DNA of 64,000 bases from Halopseudomonas bauzanensis (GTDB lineage Bacteria > Pseudomonadota > Gammaproteobacteria > Pseudomonadales > Pseudomonadaceae), in contig NZ_FOUA01000008.1 of the NCBI RefSeq assembly GCF_900114735.1, forward strand, positions 1 through 64,000, written 5' to 3'. The position numbers and the translations under genes are program-made. Below the pieces are notes generated by a model. That model worked only from the letters and a program-made list of their open reading frames with translations. It was not told the origin of the DNA and did no database searches. Positions 8,279 to 16,528 of this stretch are shown here, in pieces (within the stretch, counting starts at the first letter, position 1; each line of letters opens with the position of its first letter).

Positions 8279-9154
8279 ATGTCAGACTATGACCGAATCG
8301 CGAGCGCTATGACTTATCTTGTGAATAGGGCATCTGATCAGCCCAATTTGGAGGAAATAGCCGCCCATGTGCATTTGAGTCCTTATCATTTTCAGCGGCT
8401 CTTTTGTCGTTGGGCAGGCACGACACCGAAGCGATTCTTGCAGGTCCTCACATTGGAGCGAGGTAAAGGACTGCTGGATAAGTCTAGTTCTCTGCTCGAC
8501 GTCTCACATGAACTTGGGTTAAGCGGCAGCTCAAGGTTGCATGACCATTTTGTGCAGCTGGAAGCAGTCACGCCTGGGGAATACAAGAACCGAGGAAAGC
8601 AGCTAAAAATAGAGTACGGCGTACATTCTACCCCGCTGGGGGCCCTGTTTGTGGCAGTGACCCCGCGTGGTGTGTGTCGGGCGGGATTCATGGACTTCAA
8701 CAGCAAGGACGAACTGCTGGATGACCTTCGTATTGCTTGGCCATTCAGCTCAATCACAGAAAGCACCTCATCTACGCGCTATGTTATCGATGCTATTTTT
8801 AGCGGCAATGCCGGCTCCAAGGAGGGTCCGCTTTCGCTCCATGTGGCAGGGACCAATTTTCAGATCGCCGTATGGCGTGCGCTGCTGAAAATACCTCCGG
8901 GCACCGTGGCTAGCTATGGCCAAATAGCGGAGTCATTGGGCGCCTCTAATGCTGCAAGAGCCGTCGGTAATGCGATTGGCTCGAACCCGGTCGCTTTGCT
9001 GATTCCCTGTCACCGGGTTATACAGAAAAGTGGCGCGCTTGGTGGATATCGCTGGGGTCCCACAAAGAAACTGATGGTACAGACTTGGGAAAGAATGCAG
9101 GATGAGCCGCCTAACAATTCGTTTGAGCCGCCTCCGCGTCCCGACGGGCCTTAA
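8279..9154 (+). CDS. AraC-type/O6-methylguanine-DNA methyltransferase protein (Ada-like, no N-terminal zinc domain)
   Basis: A 291-residue protein joining an AraC-type DNA-binding domain (residues about 1-105) to a DNA repair methyltransferase domain (about 115-275). The methyl acceptor is Cys244 in PCHRV. The family blocks AVWRAL..IPPGTVASYG and AVG.AIGSNP are also present. It would transfer methyl groups from O6-methylguanine to itself, and may regulate genes. The methyl-phosphotriester zinc domain of classical Ada is absent. The last 17 residues (from DEPPNNSF on) are a translation of the attC site at 9109-9169, so the gene is carried by an integron cassette. ATG 8279 fits the domain start better than the earlier in-frame start. 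Confidence 0.87.
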   Translation: MSDYDRIASAMTYLVNRASDQPNLEEIAAHVHLSPYHFQRLFCRWAGTTPKRFLQVLTLERGKGLLDKSSSLLDVSHELGLSGSSRLHDHFVQLEAVTPGEYKNRGKQLKIEYGVHSTPLGALFVAVTPRGVCRAGFMDFNSKDELLDDLRIAWPFSSITESTSSTRYVIDAIFSGNAGSKEGPLSLHVAGTNFQIAVWRALLKIPPGTVASYGQIAESLGASNAARAVGNAIGSNPVALLIPCHRVIQKSGALGGYRWGPTKKLMVQTWERMQDEPPNNSFEPPPRPDGP

Positions 9155-9169
9155 CTCAAGCGTTGAGGC
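9109..9169 (+). other. attC site of an integron cassette (59-base-element type)
   Basis: A 61-bp site of the short mobile-integron kind. The left core is GCCTAAC (9109-9115), followed by AATTCGTTTGAGCC. The right half is GGCCTTAACTCAAGCG with core GTTGAGG (9162-9168). One extra T is unpaired between GTTTGAG and its partner. The stop codon of the methyltransferase gene lies within it. It is the last attC recognised in the window. Confidence 0.8.
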
Positions 9170-9372
9170 CCGACTTACATGCCCCCTTTATCCACTGCAT
9201 CTGAAACGGTGTTGTCGATCAGCACGCCGCTTGCTTGCGCGGTGTCTTCAAGCTGCACATCCAGCGCCCGCTGGCCAGAGTGACTTGTAGGGTTGAGCTT
9301 AGTCGAGCTGCGGTGGCCCTCTCCCCGATGACAGCATGGACATGGTCACCATCACGACGCTGGGGTGCACTG
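9170..9372. other. Junction between cassette array and flanking chromosome, no gene recognised
   Basis: No complete gene is seen. On the minus strand, a frame ending near 9179 reads like real coding sequence (RALDVQLEDTAQ ... DKGGM, then stop) but has no start. It may be the 3' fragment of a lost gene. No sixth attC was found. Confidence 0.4.
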
Positions 9373-9744
9373 CTACAACCCCAAGTACTCTGCTATCAAA
9401 AATGCTTCACCCTTGCCTTCATACTTGCCGAAATAGCTGACCGGCTCGCGGGCATCGTCTTCGATATAACCCACCTCGCAATCAATGCCGTATTGCTCGG
9501 CCAGCCTGTTGAACAGGTCCACTGGGAAATTAAGGTGAATGTTCTTCGTCACGGGCTGACTTATTCCCAGCTGCCAGTCTTCGCAATCGTCGCTCTCGCA
9601 CTCGTTGATCAGCGTGACATTGTTGGCTGCATTGGCATCAACATATGCCTGCAAGGCCGCTTGCAGCTCCGGCAGGTTCTGCCTCAGTTTTTTCTCTCGC
9701 TTTTCTTCAAGGCGGTCGCAGGCGATCAGCAGGTATATAAGCAT
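9373..9744 (-). CDS. Conserved-looking hypothetical protein, 123 residues
   Basis: A 123-residue soluble, acidic protein not assigned to a family. It starts with a short hydrophobic stretch (MLIYLLIAC) and a charged helix, followed by a mixed alpha/beta region rich in Asp and Glu. Its length, composition and the absence of a signal peptide suggest a small cytoplasmic protein, of the kind often seen as an immunity protein, but no partner toxin is adjacent. The reading is supported by codon usage similar to neighbouring core genes rather than by homology. Confidence 0.55.
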   Translation of the reverse strand: MLIYLLIACDRLEEKREKKLRQNLPELQAALQAYVDANAANNVTLINECESDDCEDWQLGISQPVTKNIHLNFPVDLFNRLAEQYGIDCEVGYIEDDAREPVSYFGKYEGKGEAFLIAEYLGL

Positions 9745-9874
9745 TTGAACTGTCCGGGTTGAAATTTGTGGCTACTTTACCATAGGGGCTTTGGTTTCCA
9801 TGGCTGGCAAACCTTGGGTTCCTGAGGGACTTCTTTCCGGGAGGGGGTACTGTCAACTGGCTGGAGACTGCTTC

Positions 9875-10155
9875 ATGCAAATCGTTGTGTTAACCCTGAC
9901 ATTTTCACTCCCAGGCTGTCGCTCGCTGAAGGAGAAGCGCCAGCGAATGGGTGGGATTCACGAGCGCTATGGGCGTAACCTGCGGTGGCCGTTTGTGAAA
10001 GTGGTGATCGTGAACGACTGGATGCAAGCGAATGGACTTTCGTTGTGGTTGGCACCTCGTCACAGGAACTGGACTCGCTGTGTAGCGAGATTGAAGACCG
10101 GATTCAACGTACAGTCGAGGCCAGGGTGACGGATGTGGTTCGCGAACGATTGTAG
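9875..10155 (+). pseudogene. DUF503 (YlxP-like) protein, single-base frameshift
   Basis: The gene starts at ATG 9875 with GGAG at 9862-9865 and encodes the DUF503 hallmark PGCRSLKEKR. Around 9977-9981 the frame shifts: adding one C to the run at AACCTGCGG restores a reading frame through AVAVCESGDRERLDASEW and TFVVVG to a stop at 10153-10155. The restored protein has about 94 residues, the normal family size. Either the gene is freshly inactivated or there is a base-call error at this spot. Without correction the first frame runs on into unrelated sequence. Confidence 0.75.
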
Positions 10156-10184
10156 TGGTGCTGGTACTTGGCAGAGTAAGTATC

Positions 10185-11606
10185 TCAGCACTTTGCCAAC
10201 ACCGTCTTGAGCCGCTGAACCGACGCCCGTGCCTCTTCAGCCGTTGCAAAATTGGCGAACCCCATCAGCAAACCTCCCTGCGATGAGTTGCACATCTGCC
10301 AGTCGCTCAAGGCGTGAACCGCGAGCCCGCTGGTTTGGGCTGCCTTCGCCAGGGCCCTGTCGTCCTGCTCGGTGCGCAGATGCGCCAGGACATGGATGCC
10401 GCCCGCCTGTGGCTGGATATACAAGTGCTCCCCCATCTCCTGCTTCAACGCATCAACCAGATAGCCCCGCCGGGTTGCGTATAAGGCTCTCATTTTGCGC
10501 AGATGCCTGCCAAAGTGACCCTGTTCCATGAAGTCAGCCACCATGGCTTGGGGCAGGATGGAGCCTGAGCCGGAGCGGTGGTTCACCGCATCTCTGAACT
10601 GGCCGATTTGAGAGACAGGGACCACCAGGTAGGCCAGACGTAAACCGGGAAACAGCACTTTGCTGAAAGTGCCGGTGTAGAGCACTCGCCCATCGCGATC
10701 CAGGCTTTTCAGCGCGGGCAGGGGCCGGCCGTGGTAACGGAACTCGCTGTCGTAGTCGTCTTCGATAATCCAGGCCTGGCGATGGTTCGCCCACTCCAGC
10801 AGCTCCAGCCGTCGCGGCAATGACAAGGCAACACCCAGCGGACTTTGATGGGTTGGGGTGACGACGGCGAAACGCGCATGCGGTGCCCGGCGCTGACCGG
10901 TAGCCACGTTCAGACCTTCCTCATCGACCGGCACCGGTTCCAGGCGCATCCCCGTGCGCTCCAGGAACTGCCGGGCCAGGATATATCCCGGGTCCTCGTA
11001 CCATCCCAGGTCACCCGTCTTCAATAGCGCATGGCATACCAGTTCCAGCGCGCCCAGATAACCTGTCGTCACGAACACCTGCTCGGGTGAACAGGCAATC
11101 CCGCGTGAGATTCCCAGATAAGTCGCAATGGCGCGCCGCAGAGGCTCATAGCCTGCTGGATCGGGGTAGGTCATGGCCGTGGTCTGCAACGAGCGCATAG
11201 TGCGGCCAGCCAGGCGCGACCAGGTCTTCCGTGGGAATGCATCCAACGCCGGTAAACCGAGCTGAAACGGCAGCACTTCACTGGATATCGCGTGCAGTGG
11301 CGGTGATGCAGGAGCGGTAGGCTCTGACAGCTTGGCGTGATCTGCGGCCAGGCTCTCCAAGCGGGGCGAGATGATGGTTCCCGCGGCACCACGCGTCACG
11401 AAGTAGCCTTCGTTTGCCAGCATCTGATAGGCCATTTCGACTGTGCCACGCGCCAGGGTTAACTCACTGGCGAGGTTGCGCACGGACAGCACGCGGTCTC
11501 CAGGACGGAGTTTGCCAGCGGCAATCGCCTCCCGATAGCGCCGATACAACTGCAGATAGAGCGGCACGCCCTGTTCCTGGCTCGGTCTTAGGTGCTGCAA
11601 GTCCAT
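10185..11606 (-). CDS. MocR-type transcription regulator (GntR HTH fused to aminotransferase domain)
   Basis: A 473-residue cytoplasmic regulator. Residues about 14-76 form a GntR winged helix. Residues about 115-470 form a class-I aminotransferase fold with the PLP-binding Lys316 in GTFSKVLFPG and the cofactor-contacting Asp in IEDDYD (283-286). MocR proteins use PLP or an amine-PLP adduct as effector and usually control a divergent neighbour. Here the divergent neighbour is the AhpD-like gene 106 bases away, followed by two flavoprotein genes, so these are its probable targets. The effector is unknown. Confidence 0.9.
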   Translation of the reverse strand: MDLQHLRPSQEQGVPLYLQLYRRYREAIAAGKLRPGDRVLSVRNLASELTLARGTVEMAYQMLANEGYFVTRGAAGTIISPRLESLAADHAKLSEPTAPASPPLHAISSEVLPFQLGLPALDAFPRKTWSRLAGRTMRSLQTTAMTYPDPAGYEPLRRAIATYLGISRGIACSPEQVFVTTGYLGALELVCHALLKTGDLGWYEDPGYILARQFLERTGMRLEPVPVDEEGLNVATGQRRAPHARFAVVTPTHQSPLGVALSLPRRLELLEWANHRQAWIIEDDYDSEFRYHGRPLPALKSLDRDGRVLYTGTFSKVLFPGLRLAYLVVPVSQIGQFRDAVNHRSGSGSILPQAMVADFMEQGHFGRHLRKMRALYATRRGYLVDALKQEMGEHLYIQPQAGGIHVLAHLRTEQDDRALAKAAQTSGLAVHALSDWQMCNSSQGGLLMGFANFATAEEARASVQRLKTVLAKC

Positions 11607-11712
11607 ATCGAATGCCCCATTAAATTAGTCAATTCTTGCACCTACCTGCTGGGTCATGATTTTCCTACAGTACTGTCCATGCAACAAGGATCTTCACCTG
11701 AGGAAAATCTAC

Positions 11713-12147
11713 ATGAGTACCCCAAAACGTTTGCCCTATCACACGCTCTCTCCCGAGGCCTATCGCGGGCTCGGTGCTACGAAAGCAGCGCTGGAGAAAA
11801 GCAGTCTCGGTATGGAGCTGATCCAGCTTGTATGGCTGCGAATGTCGCAGATCAATGGCTGCGCTTTCTGCCTGGAAATGCATGCGCAAGCACTGCGTGC
11901 CGACAACGTTCCAGATGCCAAGCTCGACAGCGTGGCGGGATGGCGCGTGAGTGATCGTTTCAGCGAACGTGAGCGTGCCGCATTGGCTTGGACTGAGGCC
12001 CTGACGCACGTAGATCGCACGCATGCACCCGACGAGGATTTCGAGCCGCTCAAGGCGTATTTCAACGAGGTTGAAATTTCCGACCTGACCTTTGCCATTG
12101 CCTTGATGAGCGCATTCAATCGCCTGGCGATCGGGATGCGCCAGTAA
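11713..12147 (+). CDS. Carboxymuconolactone decarboxylase/AhpD-like protein
   Basis: A 144-residue protein of the AhpD-like alkylhydroperoxidase superfamily. The redox signature GCAFCLEMHA gives Cys50, Cys53 and His57. Such proteins reduce peroxides or act as thiol-disulfide relays. ATG 11713 is used because AGGAAAA lies just upstream and the fold begins there, although the frame is open further 5'. It is the first gene of a likely three-gene unit with the NDH-2-like and flavodoxin-fold reductases, divergent from the MocR regulator. Confidence 0.88.
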   Translation: MSTPKRLPYHTLSPEAYRGLGATKAALEKSSLGMELIQLVWLRMSQINGCAFCLEMHAQALRADNVPDAKLDSVAGWRVSDRFSERERAALAWTEALTHVDRTHAPDEDFEPLKAYFNEVEISDLTFAIALMSAFNRLAIGMRQ

Positions 12148-12210
12148 GTATCAGTGCACCCCCACAGCCGCCAGGTTCCTGGCGCGCGATTTGATTCAGG
12201 AGCATAACGC

Positions 12211-13422
12211 ATGTCGAAACGTATTCTTGTCATAGGTGCCGGTTTTGCCGGTATGTGGAGCGCGCTGGGCGCCGCTCGTCTGCTCGATCAGGCGGGGCGC
12301 ACCGACGTGGAGGTCGTACTGATTGCGCCAGAACCGGAGCTGCATGTCCGGCCCCGCTTGTATGAGCATAATCCCGAGGGAATGAAGGCATCATTGCAGG
12401 ACATTTTCCAGGCGACCGGTGTTGCGTTCATTCAGGGGCTGGTCGAGCACATCGATGTGACGAACCAGCAGGTGAACATTGCCGGTACCGGCCTGGATAC
12501 ATCGCGTCGGTCCATCAGCTATGACCGCCTGGTACTCGCTGCGGGCAGCCGGTTGAATTGTCCGCCGATCCCGGGGCTGGCTGAGCATGCATTCAATGTT
12601 GACCAGATTGCTGACGCTGCGAAACTCGAGACACATATCCATGGTTTGGCCAGTCGGGCGGAAAGTGCAGGGCGCAATACCGTGGTCGTTGCCGGCGCCG
12701 GCTTCACTGGCATCGAGACCGCGGCCGAAATGCCAGCCCGCTTACGGGAAGTCCTCGGTCAGGATGCAGCAGTGCGCGTGATCATGATTGAGCGCAATAC
12801 CGACGTGGGCCCGGATCTGGGTGCCGGTCCGCGGCCAGTGATTACCCAAGCGCTGGCTGAGCTGGGAGTCACTTGGAAGCTCGGCTCCGGCGCTGCTGGC
12901 ATCGATGCGAAAGGAGTCACGCTCGAGAATGGGGAATATATCGAGGCTGATACTGTTATCTGGACCGCTGGCGCGCGCGCCAGCAAGCTGACCGCGCAAA
13001 TCCCGGCGCAGCGCGACAACTTCGGTCGGCTTCATGTTGATCGTAATCTGAAGGTCAACGGCCTCGATACGGTCTACGCCACGGGCGACTGCGCCTACGC
13101 GGCCACCGATGAAGATGGGAATTACGCAATGATGTCCTGTCAGCACGCCATGAATCTCGGGCGCTCCGCAGGCCATAATGTGGCTGCAGATCTGATCGGT
13201 GAGGAGCCGATCCCGTATAGCCAGCCGCAGTACGTGACGTGCCTGGACCTGGGCCCCTGGGGCGCCGTCTACACGGAAGGCTGGGATCGCCAGGTAAAGC
13301 TGGCTGGTGCAGAGGCCAAGGCGCTGAAGACGAAGATCAATACCGAGTGGATCTATCCCCCGAGTGGCGATCGCGCTGAAGTCTTTGCCCTGGCGGATCC
13401 CAGCCGCATCGTTGTTGCTTGA
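12211..13422 (+). CDS. NDH-2-like FAD-dependent NAD(P)H oxidoreductase
   Basis: A 403-residue flavoprotein with two dinucleotide-binding motifs: GAGFAGMWS at residues 8-16 for FAD and GAGFTGIET near 161 for NAD(P)H. A C-terminal ATGDCAYA block contacts FAD. This is the fold of type-II NADH dehydrogenases, which pass electrons to quinone at the membrane. The lack of an obvious C-terminal membrane helix leaves open a soluble quinone or dye reductase. It lies 63 bases after the AhpD-like gene and 62 bases before the azoreductase-like gene. Confidence 0.87.
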   Translation: MSKRILVIGAGFAGMWSALGAARLLDQAGRTDVEVVLIAPEPELHVRPRLYEHNPEGMKASLQDIFQATGVAFIQGLVEHIDVTNQQVNIAGTGLDTSRRSISYDRLVLAAGSRLNCPPIPGLAEHAFNVDQIADAAKLETHIHGLASRAESAGRNTVVVAGAGFTGIETAAEMPARLREVLGQDAAVRVIMIERNTDVGPDLGAGPRPVITQALAELGVTWKLGSGAAGIDAKGVTLENGEYIEADTVIWTAGARASKLTAQIPAQRDNFGRLHVDRNLKVNGLDTVYATGDCAYAATDEDGNYAMMSCQHAMNLGRSAGHNVAADLIGEEPIPYSQPQYVTCLDLGPWGAVYTEGWDRQVKLAGAEAKALKTKINTEWIYPPSGDRAEVFALADPSRIVVA

Positions 13423-13484
13423 ACGAACAGAGCGGTCTTACCCGATCGCTCTGCTCCTTTCACGAGGCCATGGCCGGAGGTGAT

Positions 13485-14123
13485 ATGAACATACTGCTGA
13501 TTGACTGTAGTCCCAGGCCCAATTCGCATAGCCGGAAATTGTCGGCAGCCATCATTGCGCGGCTGCTCGCCGTGGATCCCGCTGCTCATGTCACTCGCCG
13601 TGATCTGGGGCGGGAGCCCATACCGCACGCGGAGACCAGCTACGCCACGGCGATCTCGTCACCTGGGGAGTTGGCAGCGTGGCAGTCGGATAGCGCCGTG
13701 CGTCTGTCGGAGCAATTGATCCAGGAGGTGGAAGCCGCGGACGTGCTGGTCATTGGTACGCCGATGAACAACTTCACTGTGCCTTCGGTACTCAAGGCCT
13801 GGATCGATCAGGTTCTGCGGATGGGCCGCACGATTGGTGCCGCAGCCACAGGAGAGAAAATTGGCCTGCTGCAAGACAAGCCGGTCTATATTGGGATTGC
13901 CTCCGGCGGTATATTCACAGGTGACCACGCAAAACAGCCCGATTTTCTCATCCCTTACCTGACTGCTGCATTTGGATGCGTGGGCGTAACTTCGTTGCAG
14001 TTCTTTCCTCTGCAAGCGACGGCATTTCTCGATGAGGAGCAGCTGAACGCAGATCGGGAAGCTCTGATCTCAACCATGGATACGACGAATATTGGCAGAA
14101 CCATGCTTGGAGCGGCTCAATGA
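13485..14123 (+). CDS. FMN-dependent NADH:quinone/azo reductase (AzoR-like)
   Basis: A 212-residue flavodoxin-fold enzyme. The N-terminal phosphate loop is SPRPNSHSRKL, and the family blocks GTPMNNFTVPSVLKAWID and ASGGIF are present. It would reduce quinones or azo compounds by two electrons with NAD(P)H. ATG 13485 is chosen for its near-ideal GGAGGTGAT site immediately upstream, although the frame is open back to 13419. Together with the preceding NDH-2-like and AhpD-like genes it suggests a response to quinones or other electrophiles. Confidence 0.9.
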   Translation: MNILLIDCSPRPNSHSRKLSAAIIARLLAVDPAAHVTRRDLGREPIPHAETSYATAISSPGELAAWQSDSAVRLSEQLIQEVEAADVLVIGTPMNNFTVPSVLKAWIDQVLRMGRTIGAAATGEKIGLLQDKPVYIGIASGGIFTGDHAKQPDFLIPYLTAAFGCVGVTSLQFFPLQATAFLDEEQLNADREALISTMDTTNIGRTMLGAAQ

Positions 14124-14212
14124 GCAGCAAGCGGCTCCTGCCGAATGGTGAGTGCGGTAGCCGGGCACTGCAATCGATACTCCTCATCCTGCTATCAAAA
14201 TAGGACTGATTG

Positions 14213-15157
14213 ATGCGTAACTACCTGATCCATATAAATAAAATTATTTTCATGATGCTGTTCATTGCCACTCACTCCGCTGCCGACGGTTTACCTGATG
14301 AGCTGCTGAACGCGCCCATACACCTTATCTCAGGAGAGACTGTCAGCTTGGCCGAATACAAAGGTGAAAAGCCTGTGTATTTGAAGTTTTGGGCAACCTG
14401 GTGCCAGCCATGCCGCCAGCAGATGCCGCACTTCCAGCATGTCCAGGAAAAATATGGTGATGAGATCGAAGTCATCGGCATAAATCTGGGCCTCAATGAT
14501 GACCTGCGTGCGGTACAAGACACGATTGCAGAATTTGGATTAACGATGCCGATGGCCATTGATGAAGGTGGTGATCTGGCCCAGAAATTCCGCCTTATCG
14601 GCACGCCTTACCATCTTTTATTTGATAAGCAGATGAACCTGATTCACCTGGGGCATGAAGCCGATTCCTCTCTGGATAATAAGATTGATCTGGTTTCCCG
14701 AAGCCTGTCGGAGAAAGATAATATAATTGACTCGTCCGTGCTGAATGAGGACGAGCCTGATATATCGATCGACACCAATGATGGTGACGTACATGCTCTG
14801 TTTTTCACTGCCACCTGGTGTGATTGGTATTTGAAAGAAACGCGGCCAGTGTCCGCTGAGCGCTGCGCTGCAGCTCAAAACACAATAAATTCTGTTTTCA
14901 AGGAAACAGCCGATATCTCCTGGCTTGGTGTGATAAATCGCTTGTGGACTGGCGATGAAGACATGGCGGAATACAGAAGAAAATACTCAATAGCGCATGC
15001 TATGCAGATAGACAAAAGCAATCGGTTGTTTCATAAATACGCTGTCCATGATCTCCCAACACTCTTGATTATTAAGGATGATGCGGTCGTGGCGCGGATA
15101 ACGGACTTTTCTGACGAAAACAGGATAGTCAGTGAACTGAAACGCCATAAAAAATAA
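14213..15157 (+). CDS. TlpA-like thioredoxin-domain protein with second thioredoxin-like half
   Basis: A 314-residue exported protein. Residues 1-25 are a signal peptide (cut near SAADG). Residues about 30-165 form a TlpA/ResA-type thioredoxin domain with the redox motif WCQPC near residue 64. Residues about 190-310 look like a second thioredoxin-like domain whose ATWCDWYL motif lacks the second Cys and whose cis-Pro segment is LPTLL. It probably acts in periplasmic thiol redox chemistry. The two-domain arrangement with one degraded site is unusual. ATG 14213 is used. It stands alone between the reductase unit and the barnase gene. Confidence 0.75.
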   Translation: MRNYLIHINKIIFMMLFIATHSAADGLPDELLNAPIHLISGETVSLAEYKGEKPVYLKFWATWCQPCRQQMPHFQHVQEKYGDEIEVIGINLGLNDDLRAVQDTIAEFGLTMPMAIDEGGDLAQKFRLIGTPYHLLFDKQMNLIHLGHEADSSLDNKIDLVSRSLSEKDNIIDSSVLNEDEPDISIDTNDGDVHALFFTATWCDWYLKETRPVSAERCAAAQNTINSVFKETADISWLGVINRLWTGDEDMAEYRRKYSIAHAMQIDKSNRLFHKYAVHDLPTLLIIKDDAVVARITDFSDENRIVSELKRHKK

Positions 15158-15191
15158 GGGTGGAGCATCCATTGTGCAGCTACGGACCTGA

Positions 15192-15596
15192 GTGCATACC
15201 GTGAAGAAAATTCTACTTGTTCTGGCCTTCGCTTTTGGCCTGTTCCAGCTTCAGCAGGGTGGGCATCTCGATGGCTTGCTTGATGGCGCCGGCCTTACTC
15301 AGTCCGGCTCTGCCAACCACTCGCAGCTGTCGGCGCAGGACCAGCAGCTGCACAACACGCTGGAGCGGATTAGCCGGAATGGGCCGTTTCCCTACCAGCG
15401 TGATGGCATCACCTTTGAAAATCGGGAACGGCTGTTGCCGATCAAGCCGAGGGGGTACTACCGGGAATACACGGTGGATACGCCGGGCTTATCACACCGT
15501 GGCCCGCGGCGAGTGGTGACAGGTGGCAATCCGCCTGTGGAGTTCTATTACACGGAGGATCATTACCGTTCCTTCACCCGCATCAAGGGGCACTGA
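15192..15596 (+). CDS. Barnase-family secreted ribonuclease (N1/T1)
   Basis: A 134-residue guanyl-specific ribonuclease with an N-terminal hydrophobic export segment (residues about 5-20). All three barnase catalytic positions are visible: the Glu of YREYTV, the Arg of RRVVTG and the His of EDHYRSF near the C-terminus. It would cleave single-stranded RNA 3' of G. It starts with GTG at 15192 (another GTG at 15201 is possible). It is immediately followed by its barstar-type inhibitor one base after the stop codon, a toxin-immunity arrangement. Confidence 0.9.
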   Translation: MHTVKKILLVLAFAFGLFQLQQGGHLDGLLDGAGLTQSGSANHSQLSAQDQQLHNTLERISRNGPFPYQRDGITFENRERLLPIKPRGYYREYTVDTPGLSHRGPRRVVTGGNPPVEFYYTEDHYRSFTRIKGH

Positions 15597-15597
15597 G

Positions 15598-15966
15598 ATG
15601 AGCACAGCAGCCAGCCAGCCAGCGGCAATCACCTGGCGGTCCAGAGGCCAGCTTGATCAACCGGCCATCGCGCTGGATGCAGGTAACAAGCTGAACAAGT
15701 CGACCCTGCTGCGGGCGCTCAGCGAGTCTTTCAGTTTTCCGGATTATTTCGGTGGAAATTGGGATGCGGCCTATGACCTGTTGCTTGATGAGGTGGACCA
15801 GTTAACAGCACCTGCGCTCTGGCGTTTTTCAATTGATGGCGCGGCGGAGGTGAATAAAGCAGATCTGGCAGACTGGATTCAGTTGATGACGGACCTTTGT
15901 GCTTATGCTGACTCCCGGGAGCATGGATTGCGGGTGGAGATATACAGTGATGCACAGGTCGAGTGA
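15598..15966 (+). CDS. Barstar-family ribonuclease inhibitor
   Basis: A 122-residue cytoplasmic inhibitor. The signature FPDYFGGNWDAAYDLL near residues 42-57 contains the acidic residues that barstar inserts into the barnase active site. The start codon lies one base after the stop of the ribonuclease gene, so translation is coupled and the cell is protected while it makes the nuclease. The first 30 residues are an extra, low-complexity extension compared with classical barstar. Confidence 0.9.
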   Translation: MSTAASQPAAITWRSRGQLDQPAIALDAGNKLNKSTLLRALSESFSFPDYFGGNWDAAYDLLLDEVDQLTAPALWRFSIDGAAEVNKADLADWIQLMTDLCAYADSREHGLRVEIYSDAQVE

Positions 15967-16082
15967 CTCGACTCGAGCGGCTTGAACTGAGCACGAGCGA
16001 GTGCCGGGAGAAAAGCCAGGTATGACGCTTTGCAGTAACAGGGGAACTCCCCTTCTCCCAGTGCCGGGAGAGGGGGAACTCA

Positions 16083-16412
16083 TCAGACCTCTGTTACTGT
16101 GGCCTCGGGGGCGTTCTTCTTGACGGACTCGATACCGTTGTCGCGGGACGCTGTTGATTCATATAGCTGGCTGGAGCCGATGATCTGGTGGTTTGCTGCC
16201 TTGAGATTGAACATGAACTTGCCAGAGCTGGACTCCTTGCGCTCGTAGCGGTCGTCTTCCGGGGCGTTGGCCTTGACTGATTCGACACCGTTCATACAAC
16301 TGGCTTTGGTTTTGTACCCTTCACTGGCAAGGATGTTCTGTCCATTGGATGCCTTGAGTCGGAAGCGGTATTCACCAGCCTTGTCCTGATAGACCTCAAA
16401 TTTACCTGCCAT
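16083..16412 (-). CDS. YegP-like protein with two DUF1508 repeats
   Basis: A 109-residue small protein built of two DUF1508 repeats (residues about 3-50 and 54-101). Each has the pattern KFxxYxDxxGEYRFxLKAxNxQxI..SE.Y...ASxxNGIESVKKNAP. The family is widespread and its role is not firmly known. The start at 16412 has GGAGAA upstream. It faces the barstar gene; a GC-rich hairpin at about 16052-16078 between them may serve both as a terminator. Confidence 0.9.
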   Translation of the reverse strand: MAGKFEVYQDKAGEYRFRLKASNGQNILASEGYKTKASCMNGVESVKANAPEDDRYERKESSSGKFMFNLKAANHQIIGSSQLYESTASRDNGIESVKKNAPEATVTEV

Positions 16413-16528
16413 ATTGTTCTCCTGGAAAAATGAACCACGGCGAATGTCGGTTCATTGTGTCCATTAAAGCTCAGAGTTTGCCGCTTCGCTAATGCCGGAC
16501 TGCACAAAAGATTGCACCACGAAAAGCC

